Of a stretch of 20,242 nucleotides of DNA, positions 1 to 6,919 are shown in pieces. Origin of the DNA: Bdellovibrionales bacterium (GTDB lineage: Bacteria > Bdellovibrionota > Bdellovibrionia > Bdellovibrionales > UBA1609). The translations under genes and the position numbers were made by a program. The DNA lies in NCBI GenBank assembly GCA_020435185.1, contig JAGRAA010000082.1, positions 1 through 20,242 of the forward strand, in the 5' to 3' direction. Positions within the stretch are counted from its first letter, which is position 1, and each line of letters begins with the position of its first letter. The notes below the pieces were generated by a model. The model had not been told where the DNA came from and ran no database searches. It saw only the letters and a program-made list of their open reading frames with translations.

Positions 1-912
1 CGTGTTATTGCCAGGTAAATGACTTCGGAAGACTGGCAATGAACCCACACTTTCTAAAAACAGTCCGGCATTGCCAATACCTGAAATTACACGCTCAAAA
101 TCCCTTGCTTGCTCAAGAGTAACATTATCTTCATTTTTTAAAATTATACTCATAGAAGTTTCAAACAGAGTCTCCTTATTCAAAAGAATTCTTTCTAGTG
201 TTTCCTCTGAGGAATGTAAAACTGAGTTGGATTCAATATTTTTTACTTCTAATGATGATGAAATGGAAAGCGCATGGCTGACGCGTCTTTTTGTTTCAAG
301 TTGTTTTTTAATTTTTTGCCTATCAGGGATATTAAACTTGAGCGATAGAATAAATTCCTCAGGGTATTCAAATATGGGCTGCAAACAGGCATTCCATGTA
401 AGTTGTGGTAATTCCGTAAGTGAGAGTACACGAATCGATTTGTCATTGACTTCAAGTCGATCTTTTTCCCAGGTAACATCTGGAATACGCCCTAATTTCA
501 CGCCAGAACCTAAAAATGAGATTAATAATTCCTCCCACTGTGGTTTTGTCAGTGTGCTTGGTGTTAGCTTTGCTTCTTTAAATAAAGCTTCAAGGTGGGA
601 GTAACTTTCTGCTTTTTGCACACTTTCAAAAAGATAAAGTGTTGTTACAAAGCCTGGTACCTCTACGTTGTCAAGTTTTCGCCGAACCAATAGCACTTGA
701 CCGTCAAATAAGTTTGGCAGTCTAGTAAGAAGCTCTGAAAATTTTGAAAAGTAAGACTCAGACATAGGCCCACTGAAACCCTCTTCTAGCGTGCCACTTG
801 AAAGCATATCCGTTTTGTAAGCTTTGATCAGCCCACCGCCAGAACTAGATATGACCCCACTACTTAGCCACTTTGTACCTAACAATATTTTAGTGAGACT
901 GAATTTATTCAT
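1..912 (-). CDS. virB4: VirB4/TraC-family conjugation ATPase, N-terminal part (runs off the left edge)
   Basis: Partial gene read leftward from an ATG at 912-910; no stop is met in 304 codons, so the C-terminal ATPase domain lies outside the window. VirB4 is the large cytoplasmic/inner-membrane ATPase that powers pilus assembly and DNA transfer in type IV secretion. I read the minus strand directly: the protein starts MNKFSLTKILLGTKW and the last visible stretch is SLPVFRSHLPGNNT. In VirB4/TrbE proteins an LPGN motif sits just before the P-loop domain, and about 300 residues ahead of it is the usual N-terminal length. The start has a good SD (AAAGGAG at 926-920). It overlaps the upstream virB3-like gene by 8 nt (ATGAATAA), and order and overlap match virB2-virB3-virB4. 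The Walker motifs cannot be seen here, so the call rests on position, the LPGN motif and length. Confidence 0.8.
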   Translation of the reverse strand, partial: MNKFSLTKILLGTKWLSSGVISSSGGGLIKAYKTDMLSSGTLEEGFSGPMSESYFSKFSELLTRLPNLFDGQVLLVRRKLDNVEVPGFVTTLYLFESVQKAESYSHLEALFKEAKLTPSTLTKPQWEELLISFLGSGVKLGRIPDVTWEKDRLEVNDKSIRVLSLTELPQLTWNACLQPIFEYPEEFILSLKFNIPDRQKIKKQLETKRRVSHALSISSSLEVKNIESNSVLHSSEETLERILLNKETLFETSMSIILKNEDNVTLEQARDFERVISGIGNAGLFLESVGSLPVFRSHLPGNNT

Positions 913-1189
913 CTGAAGGCTCCTTTCTTTCTTGATGTCCAAGGAAAATATGAGGCTCAAAAACAAAGCGACCGAGCAACTCTAAATGGCCATCTTTTTG
1001 CCCATGTGAGACAATTCGCAAAAACACAAGTGCGATGATTCCGCCCACCCAAGAAAAAATGAGTGGCCCACCGATAATGTTTAGGATTACATTTGTCGCA
1101 GCAAGAACACTAAAGCCCGCCACTATATGACTGACTTCAAAACCCCAAAGCTGTGACTTATTCATGTTGCTGGTCGGACAATTTTTCAT
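905..1189 (-). CDS. virB3: VirB3-like type IV secretion inner-membrane protein
   Basis: A 94-residue protein with two adjacent hydrophobic segments (about residues 20-40 and 44-60, the latter including SWVGGIIALVFLRIV), followed by a hydrophilic tail with FVFEPHIF. VirB3 proteins are about 90-110 aa, have this N-terminal hairpin of membrane segments, and work with VirB4 at the inner membrane. The start codon overlaps the stop of the VirB2-like gene (ATGA, 1189-1186) and its end overlaps the VirB4 start by 8 nt, which implies translational coupling. The call is based on size, membrane topology and the virB2-virB3-virB4 order; sequence identity in this family is low. Confidence 0.78.
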   Translation of the reverse strand: MKNCPTSNMNKSQLWGFEVSHIVAGFSVLAATNVILNIIGGPLIFSWVGGIIALVFLRIVSHGQKDGHLELLGRFVFEPHIFLGHQERKEPSDE

Positions 1190-1458
1190 CTGACCACCCT
1201 TGAAATAAGATCAACAATGCTTTGTGCCCCAAAGCAAATCACAGACCCAGTGATGGCATAAACAAGGTGTTGTTTGGCATTTGGATTCCCAGTAAAGAAA
1301 CTAAATGCAGCGAACCCTAAACCGAGAACTGCAAAGACAGGAAGAATGGAGCCCAAGAGCGCATTCTTTAGCCCCAATAGTGAGGACTCCACAGATGCAT
1401 GGGCAAACGGAGTTTGCAGAACAAGAATTAAAATTAGAAATGGAAGATATTTTTTCAT
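1186..1458 (-). CDS. virB2: VirB2/TrbC-type pilin precursor
   Basis: A 90-residue pilin-like protein. Residues 1-21 form a signal peptide (MKKYLPFLILILVLQTPFAHA, predicted cleavage after AHA). The mature part has two hydrophobic helices, about residues 36-56 (ILPVFAVLGLGFAAFSFF) and 67-85 (LVYAITGSVICFGAQSIV), separated by a short polar loop containing GNPNAKQ. Signal peptide plus two membrane helices in a mature protein of about 70 residues is the standard VirB2/TrbC plan; the mature pilin is stored in the inner membrane and polymerises into the conjugative pilus. The SD is AAAGGGG, 5 nt before the ATG. The next gene (VirB3-like) overlaps it by 4 nt. Confidence 0.82.
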   Translation of the reverse strand: MKKYLPFLILILVLQTPFAHASVESSLLGLKNALLGSILPVFAVLGLGFAAFSFFTGNPNAKQHLVYAITGSVICFGAQSIVDLISRVVR

Positions 1459-1471
1459 ATAAACCCCTTTG

Positions 1472-1693
1472 TTAAAATGGCACCGAGTCGTTAGGTGTTT
1501 CTTCTTTTCTATCTTGAACTTTGATTACGTATCTTTGGCTTGGCAGAAGATAGAGTTCAAAACTAAGTGAATCTCCGTTTTTTGACGGCCACGCATGACC
1601 AACTCGATTCCATTTTGTTTTTTTAACTTTCTTGCCGTCTTGTAAAACTTCAAATTCTTTGGCGGTGATAATGTCAAAATATGTATTATTCAT
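1472..1693 (-). CDS. small protein of unknown function in the conjugation operon
   Basis: A 73-residue soluble protein that I do not recognise with certainty. The frame is open 12 codons further upstream, but the GGGAG SD (1702-1698) lies 4 nt before the ATG at 1693, so the protein is taken to start MNNTYFDIITAKEF. The middle is predicted beta-rich, with WNRVGHAWPSKNGDSLSF followed by ELYLLPSQRYVIKV. That pattern (W-x-x-V/I-G-x-A-W/F, K-x-G, then a hydrophobic LP strand) recalls small conserved plasmid proteins of unknown function that lie next to transfer genes; this is a resemblance from memory only. It ends 13 nt before the VirB2-like gene and probably shares its transcript. Confidence 0.6.
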   Translation of the reverse strand: MNNTYFDIITAKEFEVLQDGKKVKKTKWNRVGHAWPSKNGDSLSFELYLLPSQRYVIKVQDRKEETPNDSVPF

Positions 1694-1741
1694 AAGTCTC
1701 CCTTTCATAAAATGGTTGGTAGTATTCAATTTTGTTATTCG

Positions 1742-1760
1742 GGGGAATTTTTAGTTCCCC
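1742..1760 (-). other. short hairpin between two conjugation-operon genes
   Basis: GGGGAA (1742-1747) and TTCCCC (1755-1760) form a perfect 6-bp stem with a 7-nt loop. It lies between the zinc-ribbon gene and the 73-aa gene. No U-run follows on either strand, so it does not look like an intrinsic terminator; it could be an RNA processing or attenuation structure, or chance. Confidence 0.25.
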
Positions 1761-1795
1761 AATTGTCCATAGGTAAAAGTCATAACAATCTAAAA

Positions 1796-2017
1796 TCACG
1801 AGATCCCTCCTGCACAAAGACAGGGATCGAATCTTGAGTAGTAATGACTTTCGAGAAGAAGTTTAGAGTTTGGCTGAGGCTTGATTAATTCTAGGCGTCT
1901 CCATTCTTCGAGCCTATAATCCTCATCTGGCGAAAAGTTACAGTTTATGCAGTAAGAGTGAGTGCGAAGGTGCTCAAGAGATTGATGGCTACATCTTGGA
2001 CATTGATAGTATTGCAT
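1796..2017 (-). CDS. small zinc-ribbon protein, first gene of the leftward operon
   Basis: A 73-residue protein whose first 30 residues form a four-cysteine zinc ribbon: C6-P-R-C9 and C23-I-N-C26, with the aromatic residues typical of such knuckles. The remainder (RLEEWRRLELIKPQPNSK) is charged and has no known motif. A strong SD-like AAGGGGG (2031-2025) stands 7 nt before the ATG. It is the most upstream gene of the T4SS operon, downstream of a predicted promoter and a dyad. Zinc-ribbon proteins of this size can bind DNA or RNA or serve as structural adaptors, so a regulatory role is possible but only inferred. There is a 102-nt gap before the next gene. Confidence 0.6.
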   Translation of the reverse strand: MQYYQCPRCSHQSLEHLRTHSYCINCNFSPDEDYRLEEWRRLELIKPQPNSKLLLESHYYSRFDPCLCAGGIS

Positions 2018-2037
2018 TTGCTTGCCCCCTTTGTGAG

Positions 2038-2055
2038 TGACGAATCATTTCGTCA
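2038..2055. promoter_or_regulatory. perfect 18-nt dyad in the leader of the T4SS operon (candidate operator)
   Basis: TGACGAA (2038-2044), TCAT, TTCGTCA (2049-2055): a perfect 7-bp inverted repeat with a 4-nt centre. It lies between the predicted left-facing promoter and the SD of the zinc-ribbon gene, about 20 nt from its ATG. It could be a binding site for a dimeric repressor or a small RNA hairpin in the leader. No T-run follows, which argues against a terminator. Confidence 0.45.
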
Positions 2056-2070
2056 GCTGCACCTATTTAA

Positions 2071-2099
2071 ATTGCACAAAATTGAGGTGTTTGTGCCAA
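2071..2099 (-). promoter_or_regulatory. putative sigma-70-type promoter for the leftward T4SS operon
   Basis: On the minus strand TTGGCA (2099-2094, 5/6 to TTGACA) is followed after exactly 17 nt by TGCAAT (2076-2071, 4/6 to TATAAT). Transcription would begin near 2064 and read through the dyad at 2055-2038. Sequence match only. Confidence 0.35.
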
Positions 2100-2293
2100 A
2101 AGAGGCTTGGATGTTTAAACGCCCTAAATTGCTTTTGTTTTAGGAGGGAGTCTCTATATGTAGATTTTTGAGTTCTAAAATTCGTTTACCAACGTAGACT
2201 TTAGTACGGATATTTTAGGTCTCTATTTATGGATTTTGCTTAATATATGAGCTTTCTATTTGTCTGTTGTGGATAGTATTTAATTGTATTTGC

Positions 2294-2322
2294 TTGTCAT
2301 GCACCTATGGCTTTGGTCTAAT
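2294..2322 (+). promoter_or_regulatory. sigma-70-type promoter for the restriction/defence operon
   Basis: TTGTCA (2294-2299, 5/6 to TTGACA) and TCTAAT (2317-2322, 5/6 to TATAAT) are separated by exactly 17 nt. The predicted start of transcription, near 2329, is about 28 nt upstream of the HTH gene start, leaving room for its GAGGGGG SD. This is the best promoter-like match I found in the window. Confidence 0.5.
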
Positions 2323-2356
2323 TACTACTCGGCAACCTATTTTGAGGGGGTTCTTG

Positions 2357-2569
2357 ATGGCTGAAACTGAAAGATGGTTATCAGTTGAAGAAATAGCGCA
2401 ACATTTGGGGGTTTCTAAAGAAACCGTTTACCGATGGCTAGAAAAACAAAAGGTACCAGCACATAGAATTGGCAAACTATGGAAATTCAAACCATCTGAG
2501 GTCGATCAGTGGGTTATGTCTGGTGATGCTGCATCTTTAGATCAACAACAGGAACAAAAAAATGGCTAA
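2357..2569 (+). CDS. excisionase/MerR-type helix-turn-helix DNA-binding protein
   Basis: A 70-residue DNA-binding protein, starting MAETERWLSVEEIAQHLGV. The winged-helix pattern of the excisionase/HTH_17 family is clear: LSVEEIAQHLGVSKETVYRW forms the helix-turn-helix and IGKLWKFKPSEVDQWV the wing and following helix. The frame is open 30 codons upstream, but GAGGGGG (2344-2350) 6 nt before the ATG at 2357 fixes the start. Proteins of this family often stand at the head of type I restriction operons, where they are thought to regulate expression. Here it is the first gene of the operon and may repress its own promoter, which ends about 35 nt upstream. It overlaps the next small ORF by 8 nt (ATGGCTAA). 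Confidence 0.85.
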   Translation: MAETERWLSVEEIAQHLGVSKETVYRWLEKQKVPAHRIGKLWKFKPSEVDQWVMSGDAASLDQQQEQKNG

Positions 2570-2681
2570 AAAGAAAGAAGCAAGAAAACGTGTTTCTGAC
2601 AAGTATGTAGAAGCATTACGTGCAGTCAATGATTGTGCGATGATAACTACTTGGGTAAAAGGAAATGAAGATGACATTTAA
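2562..2681 (+). CDS. 39-residue basic small protein between the HTH gene and hsdR
   Basis: A short ORF starting MAKKKEARKRVSDKYVEAL and ending WVKGNEDDI. It overlaps the HTH gene by 8 nt and the hsdR start by 11 nt, so it sits exactly in the coupled-translation chain of the operon, which is the main reason to believe it is translated. The N-terminus is very basic and the C-terminus acidic. From memory it resembles the beginning of a small protein of roughly 80-90 aa found at this place in some type I restriction loci (pattern YVEAL near a W), so it may be a short version or a remnant. I cannot assign a function. Confidence 0.5.
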   Translation: MAKKKEARKRVSDKYVEALRAVNDCAMITTWVKGNEDDI

Positions 2682-5652
2682 TGAAGCAAAAATTGAAGAT
2701 GAGTTTATTAAGAGGCTTCAAGATTTAAAATATGTCTATCGACCTGATATTCGTGACCGTGCAGGCTTAGAAAAGAATTTTCGTGAAAAGTTTGAAACTT
2801 TAAACCAAGTCAAACTAACAGATTCCGAGTTTTCTAGAATATTAGAGATCATTGTAAGTCCTGATGTCTTTAAGTCGGCTCAAACTCTGAGAGAGAGAAA
2901 TACCTTTATTAGAGAAGATGGAACTCCACTTCAATACACCTTGGTAAATATAAAAGACTGGTGCAAAAACGAGTTCGAAGTCATAAATCAACTTCGTATC
3001 AACACTGCCAATAGCCATCATCGCTATGATGTAATGCTACTAATCAATGGAGTTCCTGTTGCTCAGGTTGAGTTAAAAACACTTGAAATTAATCCTCGTA
3101 GAGCAATGGAGCAAATTGTTGATTATAAAAATGATGTTGGCAATGGTTATGCAAACACACTCCTCTGCTTCATTCAGTTATTTATTGTTAGTAACAAAAA
3201 TAATACCTACTACTTTGCAAACAATCATAAACAACATTTTGCATTCAATGCTGATGAAAGATTCTTGCCAATCTATCAGATGGCCGATGAAGAAAACTAT
3301 AAGATTACTCATCTTCACGATTTCACCGATAAATTCCTATCTAAGTGCAAGCTAGGTGAACTCATCAGTCGTTATATGGTTCTTGTTGTGAGTGAGCAAA
3401 AACTCATGATCATGCGTCCATATCAAATCTATGCAGTCAAAGCGATAGTAGAATGCATTAAAGATAATCGCGGAAACGGATACATTTGGCATACAACAGG
3501 GTCAGGAAAAACACTTACTTCTTTTAAAGCTTCGACCCTTCTTAAAGAAAATAATGATATTCATAAATGCCTATTTGTCGTAGATCGAAAAGACTTAGAT
3601 CGTCAAACGAGAGAAGAGTTTAATAAATTTCAAGAAGGCTGTGTAGAGCAAAACACTAATACCGGAGCCCTGGTAAAGAGACTTCTTTCTGATGATCATG
3701 CTGATAAGGTAATTGTAACAACCATTCAAAAGTTAGGAATTGCTCTTAGCGAAGGAAAGTGGAAAGATAAACTGCAGTCACTAAGTTCAAAACGTATCGC
3801 CATTATTTTTGATGAATGTCATCGATCACAATTTGGAGAAAATCATAAGGCAATAAAGGAATTTTTTCCCAAAGCCCAGCTCTTTGGTTTTACTGGAACA
3901 CCAATCTTTGAGGAGAATGCTACTTATAAACAAGTTGATGGCAATGAAGCGACTTATAAAACAACAACAGATATTTTTGAAAAGGAACTCCACTCATACA
4001 CTATCACCAACGCAATTGATGATCGTAACGTCCTTCGCTTTCATATTGACTACTATAAGCCTGAAATCGAAACCGATGCCAAACAAAAGATTAAACCTAA
4101 TGAAGCAGTATCTAAAGAAGCTGTGGTTCGAACAATACTAGAGAAACATGATAAAGCTACCAATAACCGTAGGTTTAATGCCGTCCTTGCTACATCATCA
4201 ATTAATGATGCCATTGATTATTATTATTTATTCACTGAACTTGAGAGCGAAAAATGCAAGTCCAATGAATCTTATGTTCCTCTAAATATTGCTTGTGTAT
4301 TTTCCCCACCCGCCAATGAAAATCAAGATGTGAAGCAACTTCAAGAGGATTTGCATCAGGAGAGAGTTGATAACGAAGTTGATCCAGATAAGAAAAAAGA
4401 AGCTCTGGCAATTATCATGGATGACTACAATGCTCTTTTTGGAACGAATCATAGTGTGAATGAGTTTGACTTGTATTATCAAGACATACAAAAACGAATT
4501 AAAGACCAAAAATACTCTATTCAAGAGTTACCCAAAAAAAGCAAAAGTGGTCATAAAACAAGAATTGATATCGTTATTGTCGTAGACATGCTTCTAACAG
4601 GATTTGATTCCAAATATCTAAACACCCTCTACGTTGATAAAAACCTTAAATACCATGGACTAATTCAAGCATTCTCAAGAACAAACCGAATTTTGAACGA
4701 TACGAAGCCCTATGGAAATATTTTAGATTTTAGAAGTCAGCAGAACGTCGTTGATGATGCTATTAAGTTGTTTTCAGGAAAAAGAGGCAATCAGGCCAAA
4801 GAGATATGGCTTGTTGAACCAGCTCCAAAAGTTATCGAAAAGCTAGAAGAAGCTGTAAATGACTTAGAATGCTTTATAAAGGAACACAACCTCCCATACA
4901 GGCCTGATTCAGCTCACAAACTTAAAGGTGACGAAGCTCGGGCCGAATTTTTGAATAAGTTTAAAGAAGTTCAACGTCTTAAAACACAACTCGATCAATA
5001 CACCGATCTAACTGAAGAACAGAAACAAAAGATCGACGAACGTGTACCAGAAGAAGACTTACGTGGATTTCGTGGAGCCTATCTTGAACTTGCAAAAAGA
5101 TTCAAGGACCAACAGGCGAAAGCTGATCCAGAAAGCGAACTAGCGCAACTCGATTTTGAATTTGTTTTGTTTTCCTCAGCGATAATTGACTATGACTACA
5201 TTATGAAGCTTATCTCTCAATACACTCAAGGAAAAACAAAGCAGAAAATGTCACGTGATCAATTAATAGGTCTATTGACTGCAAATTCAAATTTCATGGA
5301 GGAGCGTGACGATATCATTGCATACATAAATTCTCTAAAGATTGGTGAAGGATTAACAGAAGAAGAGATAAGTAAAGGTTTTAAAAAATTCAAAGATCAA
5401 AAGATGAAAGCTGAAATAACAGCAATTGCAACTAAGCATGGCCTACATCCCGATACACTTTTTAAATTCGTTGAAAGCATTATAGATCGCATGATTTTTG
5501 ATGGAGACAAGCTCAGCGACTTAATGGAGCCATTTGAACTCGGATGGAAAGACCGGACAAAGAAGGAGGAAGCATTGATGGAAGATTTGATTCCACTTTT
5601 CAAGAAGCTGGCGAATGGACGTGAGATTTCAGGATTGGCTGCGTATGAGTAA
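2671..5652 (+). CDS. hsdR: type I restriction enzyme, R (endonuclease/translocase) subunit HsdR
   Basis: A protein of 993 residues, the motor and nuclease subunit of a type I restriction enzyme. In order (residues counted from the ATG at 2665): the PD-(D/E)xK nuclease near 122-138 (RYDVMLLINGVPVAQVELK, catalytic D122, E136, K138); the helicase P-loop TGSGKT at 278-283; Walker B DECHRSQ at 383-389; motif III GFTGTP at 408-413; motifs V and VI at about 640-680 (LLTGFDSKYLNTLYVDK, then QAFSRTNR). The C-terminal helical region binds the rest of the complex. Two ATGs lie 6 nt apart (2665 and 2671); AAAGGA at 2658-2663 is well spaced for the second, which is chosen. All catalytic residues are present, so this subunit looks intact. 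It overlaps hsdS by 8 nt (ATGAGTAA). Target DNA is set by HsdS. Confidence 0.95.
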   Translation: MTFNEAKIEDEFIKRLQDLKYVYRPDIRDRAGLEKNFREKFETLNQVKLTDSEFSRILEIIVSPDVFKSAQTLRERNTFIREDGTPLQYTLVNIKDWCKNEFEVINQLRINTANSHHRYDVMLLINGVPVAQVELKTLEINPRRAMEQIVDYKNDVGNGYANTLLCFIQLFIVSNKNNTYYFANNHKQHFAFNADERFLPIYQMADEENYKITHLHDFTDKFLSKCKLGELISRYMVLVVSEQKLMIMRPYQIYAVKAIVECIKDNRGNGYIWHTTGSGKTLTSFKASTLLKENNDIHKCLFVVDRKDLDRQTREEFNKFQEGCVEQNTNTGALVKRLLSDDHADKVIVTTIQKLGIALSEGKWKDKLQSLSSKRIAIIFDECHRSQFGENHKAIKEFFPKAQLFGFTGTPIFEENATYKQVDGNEATYKTTTDIFEKELHSYTITNAIDDRNVLRFHIDYYKPEIETDAKQKIKPNEAVSKEAVVRTILEKHDKATNNRRFNAVLATSSINDAIDYYYLFTELESEKCKSNESYVPLNIACVFSPPANENQDVKQLQEDLHQERVDNEVDPDKKKEALAIIMDDYNALFGTNHSVNEFDLYYQDIQKRIKDQKYSIQELPKKSKSGHKTRIDIVIVVDMLLTGFDSKYLNTLYVDKNLKYHGLIQAFSRTNRILNDTKPYGNILDFRSQQNVVDDAIKLFSGKRGNQAKEIWLVEPAPKVIEKLEEAVNDLECFIKEHNLPYRPDSAHKLKGDEARAEFLNKFKEVQRLKTQLDQYTDLTEEQKQKIDERVPEEDLRGFRGAYLELAKRFKDQQAKADPESELAQLDFEFVLFSSAIIDYDYIMKLISQYTQGKTKQKMSRDQLIGLLTANSNFMEERDDIIAYINSLKIGEGLTEEEISKGFKKFKDQKMKAEITAIATKHGLHPDTLFKFVESIIDRMIFDGDKLSDLMEPFELGWKDRTKKEEALMEDLIPLFKKLANGREISGLAAYE

Positions 5653-6919
5653 GGGAATTAATAAAAATTCGGTGCCAAATTTGAGGTTTCCTGAGTTTAA
5701 GAAGGATTGCGATTGGAAAGAAGTCATAATGAGGGATGTTTTTTCTATTTTTCAAGGGTTCGCTTTTTCAAGTAGTGATGCCAGGCCAGAAGGATGTCGT
5801 TGGCTCAAGATTACAGATGTAGGAATACAAAAAATGAATCATGAAACTCAATCCTACTTACCAATCAACTTTAAGCAAAAATATGAGAAATTTATTGTTA
5901 GGGAGGGTGACTTTGTAATGGCCTTAACAAGGCCGATCCTTGGCGATGAGCTAAAAATTGCAAAAGTTGATGCTGTTTATGATCAGGCACTCCTTAATCA
6001 ACGCGTAGGGAAATTAGTGACAAATAATATTTATTCATTTGTTTTCTATCTCCTGCAGAGAAAAGATATCATAAAACAAATTGGAAAAAACATTGCAGGT
6101 AGAGAACCTCCAAACCTTTCAAGTAAGCATATCGACGATATTAAAATTTTAGTGCCTAAATTAGATGAGCAGCAAAAAATTGCAGATTGTCTTTCATCAC
6201 TTGATGATCTGATTGCTGCTCAAAACATTAAAGTTGAAAATCTTAAAAATTATAAAAGAGGTCTTCTTCAGCAACTCTTTCCTATAGACGGTGAAGCAGT
6301 TCCTCGTTTGCGTTTCCCTGAGTTTAAGAAGGATGGGGACTGGAAAGTAAAAAAACTTGGTGAGTTTTGCAATGTCTTAATGTGCAAGCGTATATTTGCA
6401 GAACAAACAAATCCCTCAACTGGGGTCCCCTTTTATAAAATTGGCACTCTTGGTGGGAAGCCTGATGCTTATATTAGTAAGGAGCTGTTTAATGAATATA
6501 AGTCTAAATACAATTATCCTCGAATAGGTGAGGTTTTAATTACTTGCAGTGGTACCGTTGGCAAGTGTCTTCCTTTTGACGGGGAAGACTCATATTACCA
6601 AGATTCAAATATCGTTTGGATTGACAATCCAACCACTGAGCTAAGCAATGATTTTCTGCATATTTTAATACAAAATATTGACTGGAGCCACTTGAGCTCA
6701 ACCACAATTACTCGAATTTATGGCCCAGATCTTAAAAACCTATCACTTACCTTTCCAGACAGCGCAGAAGAACAAGATAAAATAGCGAAATGCATAGTCT
6801 CAATTGATGAATTAATCCTGTCAGAGAGCAATAAGACTGTTCAACTAGAAGAACATAAGAAAGGCCTCCTTCAACAGCTGTTTCCTTCAATCAATACTGA
6901 ATCAAAAGGGGAAAGCTGA
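5645..6919 (+). CDS. hsdS: type I restriction enzyme, S (specificity) subunit HsdS
   Basis: A 424-residue DNA-recognition subunit with the classical two-half layout: target recognition domain 1 (about 10-150), central conserved helix with EQQKIADCLSSLDDLI and YKRGLLQQLFP (about 170-205), target recognition domain 2 (about 212-350), and a distal conserved helix with EEQDKIAKCIVSIDELI and HKKGLLQQLFP (about 375-415). Each half opens with a copy of LRFPEFKKD-x-DW, so the protein is an internal duplication. Each recognition domain reads one half of a bipartite target; the target cannot be deduced by eye. The start at 5645 (ATGAGTAA overlap with hsdR) is preferred over an open frame 10 codons upstream inside hsdR. 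Its stop overlaps the prrC start (TGATG). It appears intact. Confidence 0.93.
   Translation: MSKGINKNSVPNLRFPEFKKDCDWKEVIMRDVFSIFQGFAFSSSDARPEGCRWLKITDVGIQKMNHETQSYLPINFKQKYEKFIVREGDFVMALTRPILGDELKIAKVDAVYDQALLNQRVGKLVTNNIYSFVFYLLQRKDIIKQIGKNIAGREPPNLSSKHIDDIKILVPKLDEQQKIADCLSSLDDLIAAQNIKVENLKNYKRGLLQQLFPIDGEAVPRLRFPEFKKDGDWKVKKLGEFCNVLMCKRIFAEQTNPSTGVPFYKIGTLGGKPDAYISKELFNEYKSKYNYPRIGEVLITCSGTVGKCLPFDGEDSYYQDSNIVWIDNPTTELSNDFLHILIQNIDWSHLSSTTITRIYGPDLKNLSLTFPDSAEEQDKIAKCIVSIDELILSESNKTVQLEEHKKGLLQQLFPSINTESKGES
5690..5707 (+). repeat. hsdS half-repeat, copy 1
   Basis: An exact 18-nt match (CCTGAGTTTAAGAAGGAT) to 6317-6334, 627 nt (209 codons) downstream and in the same frame, at the opening of recognition domain 1. 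The similarity continues imperfectly on both sides (encoding LRFPEFKKD and DW). Such in-frame repeats can serve recombination that shuffles recognition domains. Confidence 0.8.
6317..6334 (+). repeat. hsdS half-repeat, copy 2
   Basis: The second copy of the 18-nt sequence at 5690-5707, placed at the opening of recognition domain 2. The two copies bracket the whole of domain 1 plus the central conserved region. Confidence 0.8.

Larger units (their letters stand above)
2018..2356. other. divergent intergenic control region between T4SS and restriction operons
   Basis: A 339-nt non-coding stretch separates the leftward conjugation operon from the rightward restriction operon. I found no credible gene in it; the frames that remain open are short and lack SD sites. 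It holds a right-facing promoter-like pair (2294-2322), a weaker left-facing pair (2071-2099), and a perfect dyad (2038-2055). A GTTTAAAC palindrome is also present at 2113-2120. Nothing marks it as an origin or attachment site. Confidence 0.6.

Noticed and set aside
71..604. Open plus-strand frame of 177 codons
   Set aside because: It lies antisense to the VirB4-like gene, which has a proper SD, coupling to virB3 and a family motif; the plus-strand translation has no recognisable features.
2123..2144. CCTAAA...TTTAGG stem as a terminator
   Set aside because: Only 6 bp, AT-rich, with a 10-nt loop and no T-run after it on either strand.
2267..2356. Thirty-codon N-terminal extension of the first HTH protein
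   Set aside because: It would overlap the predicted promoter (2294-2322); the family begins at the methionine at 2357, which has the SD.
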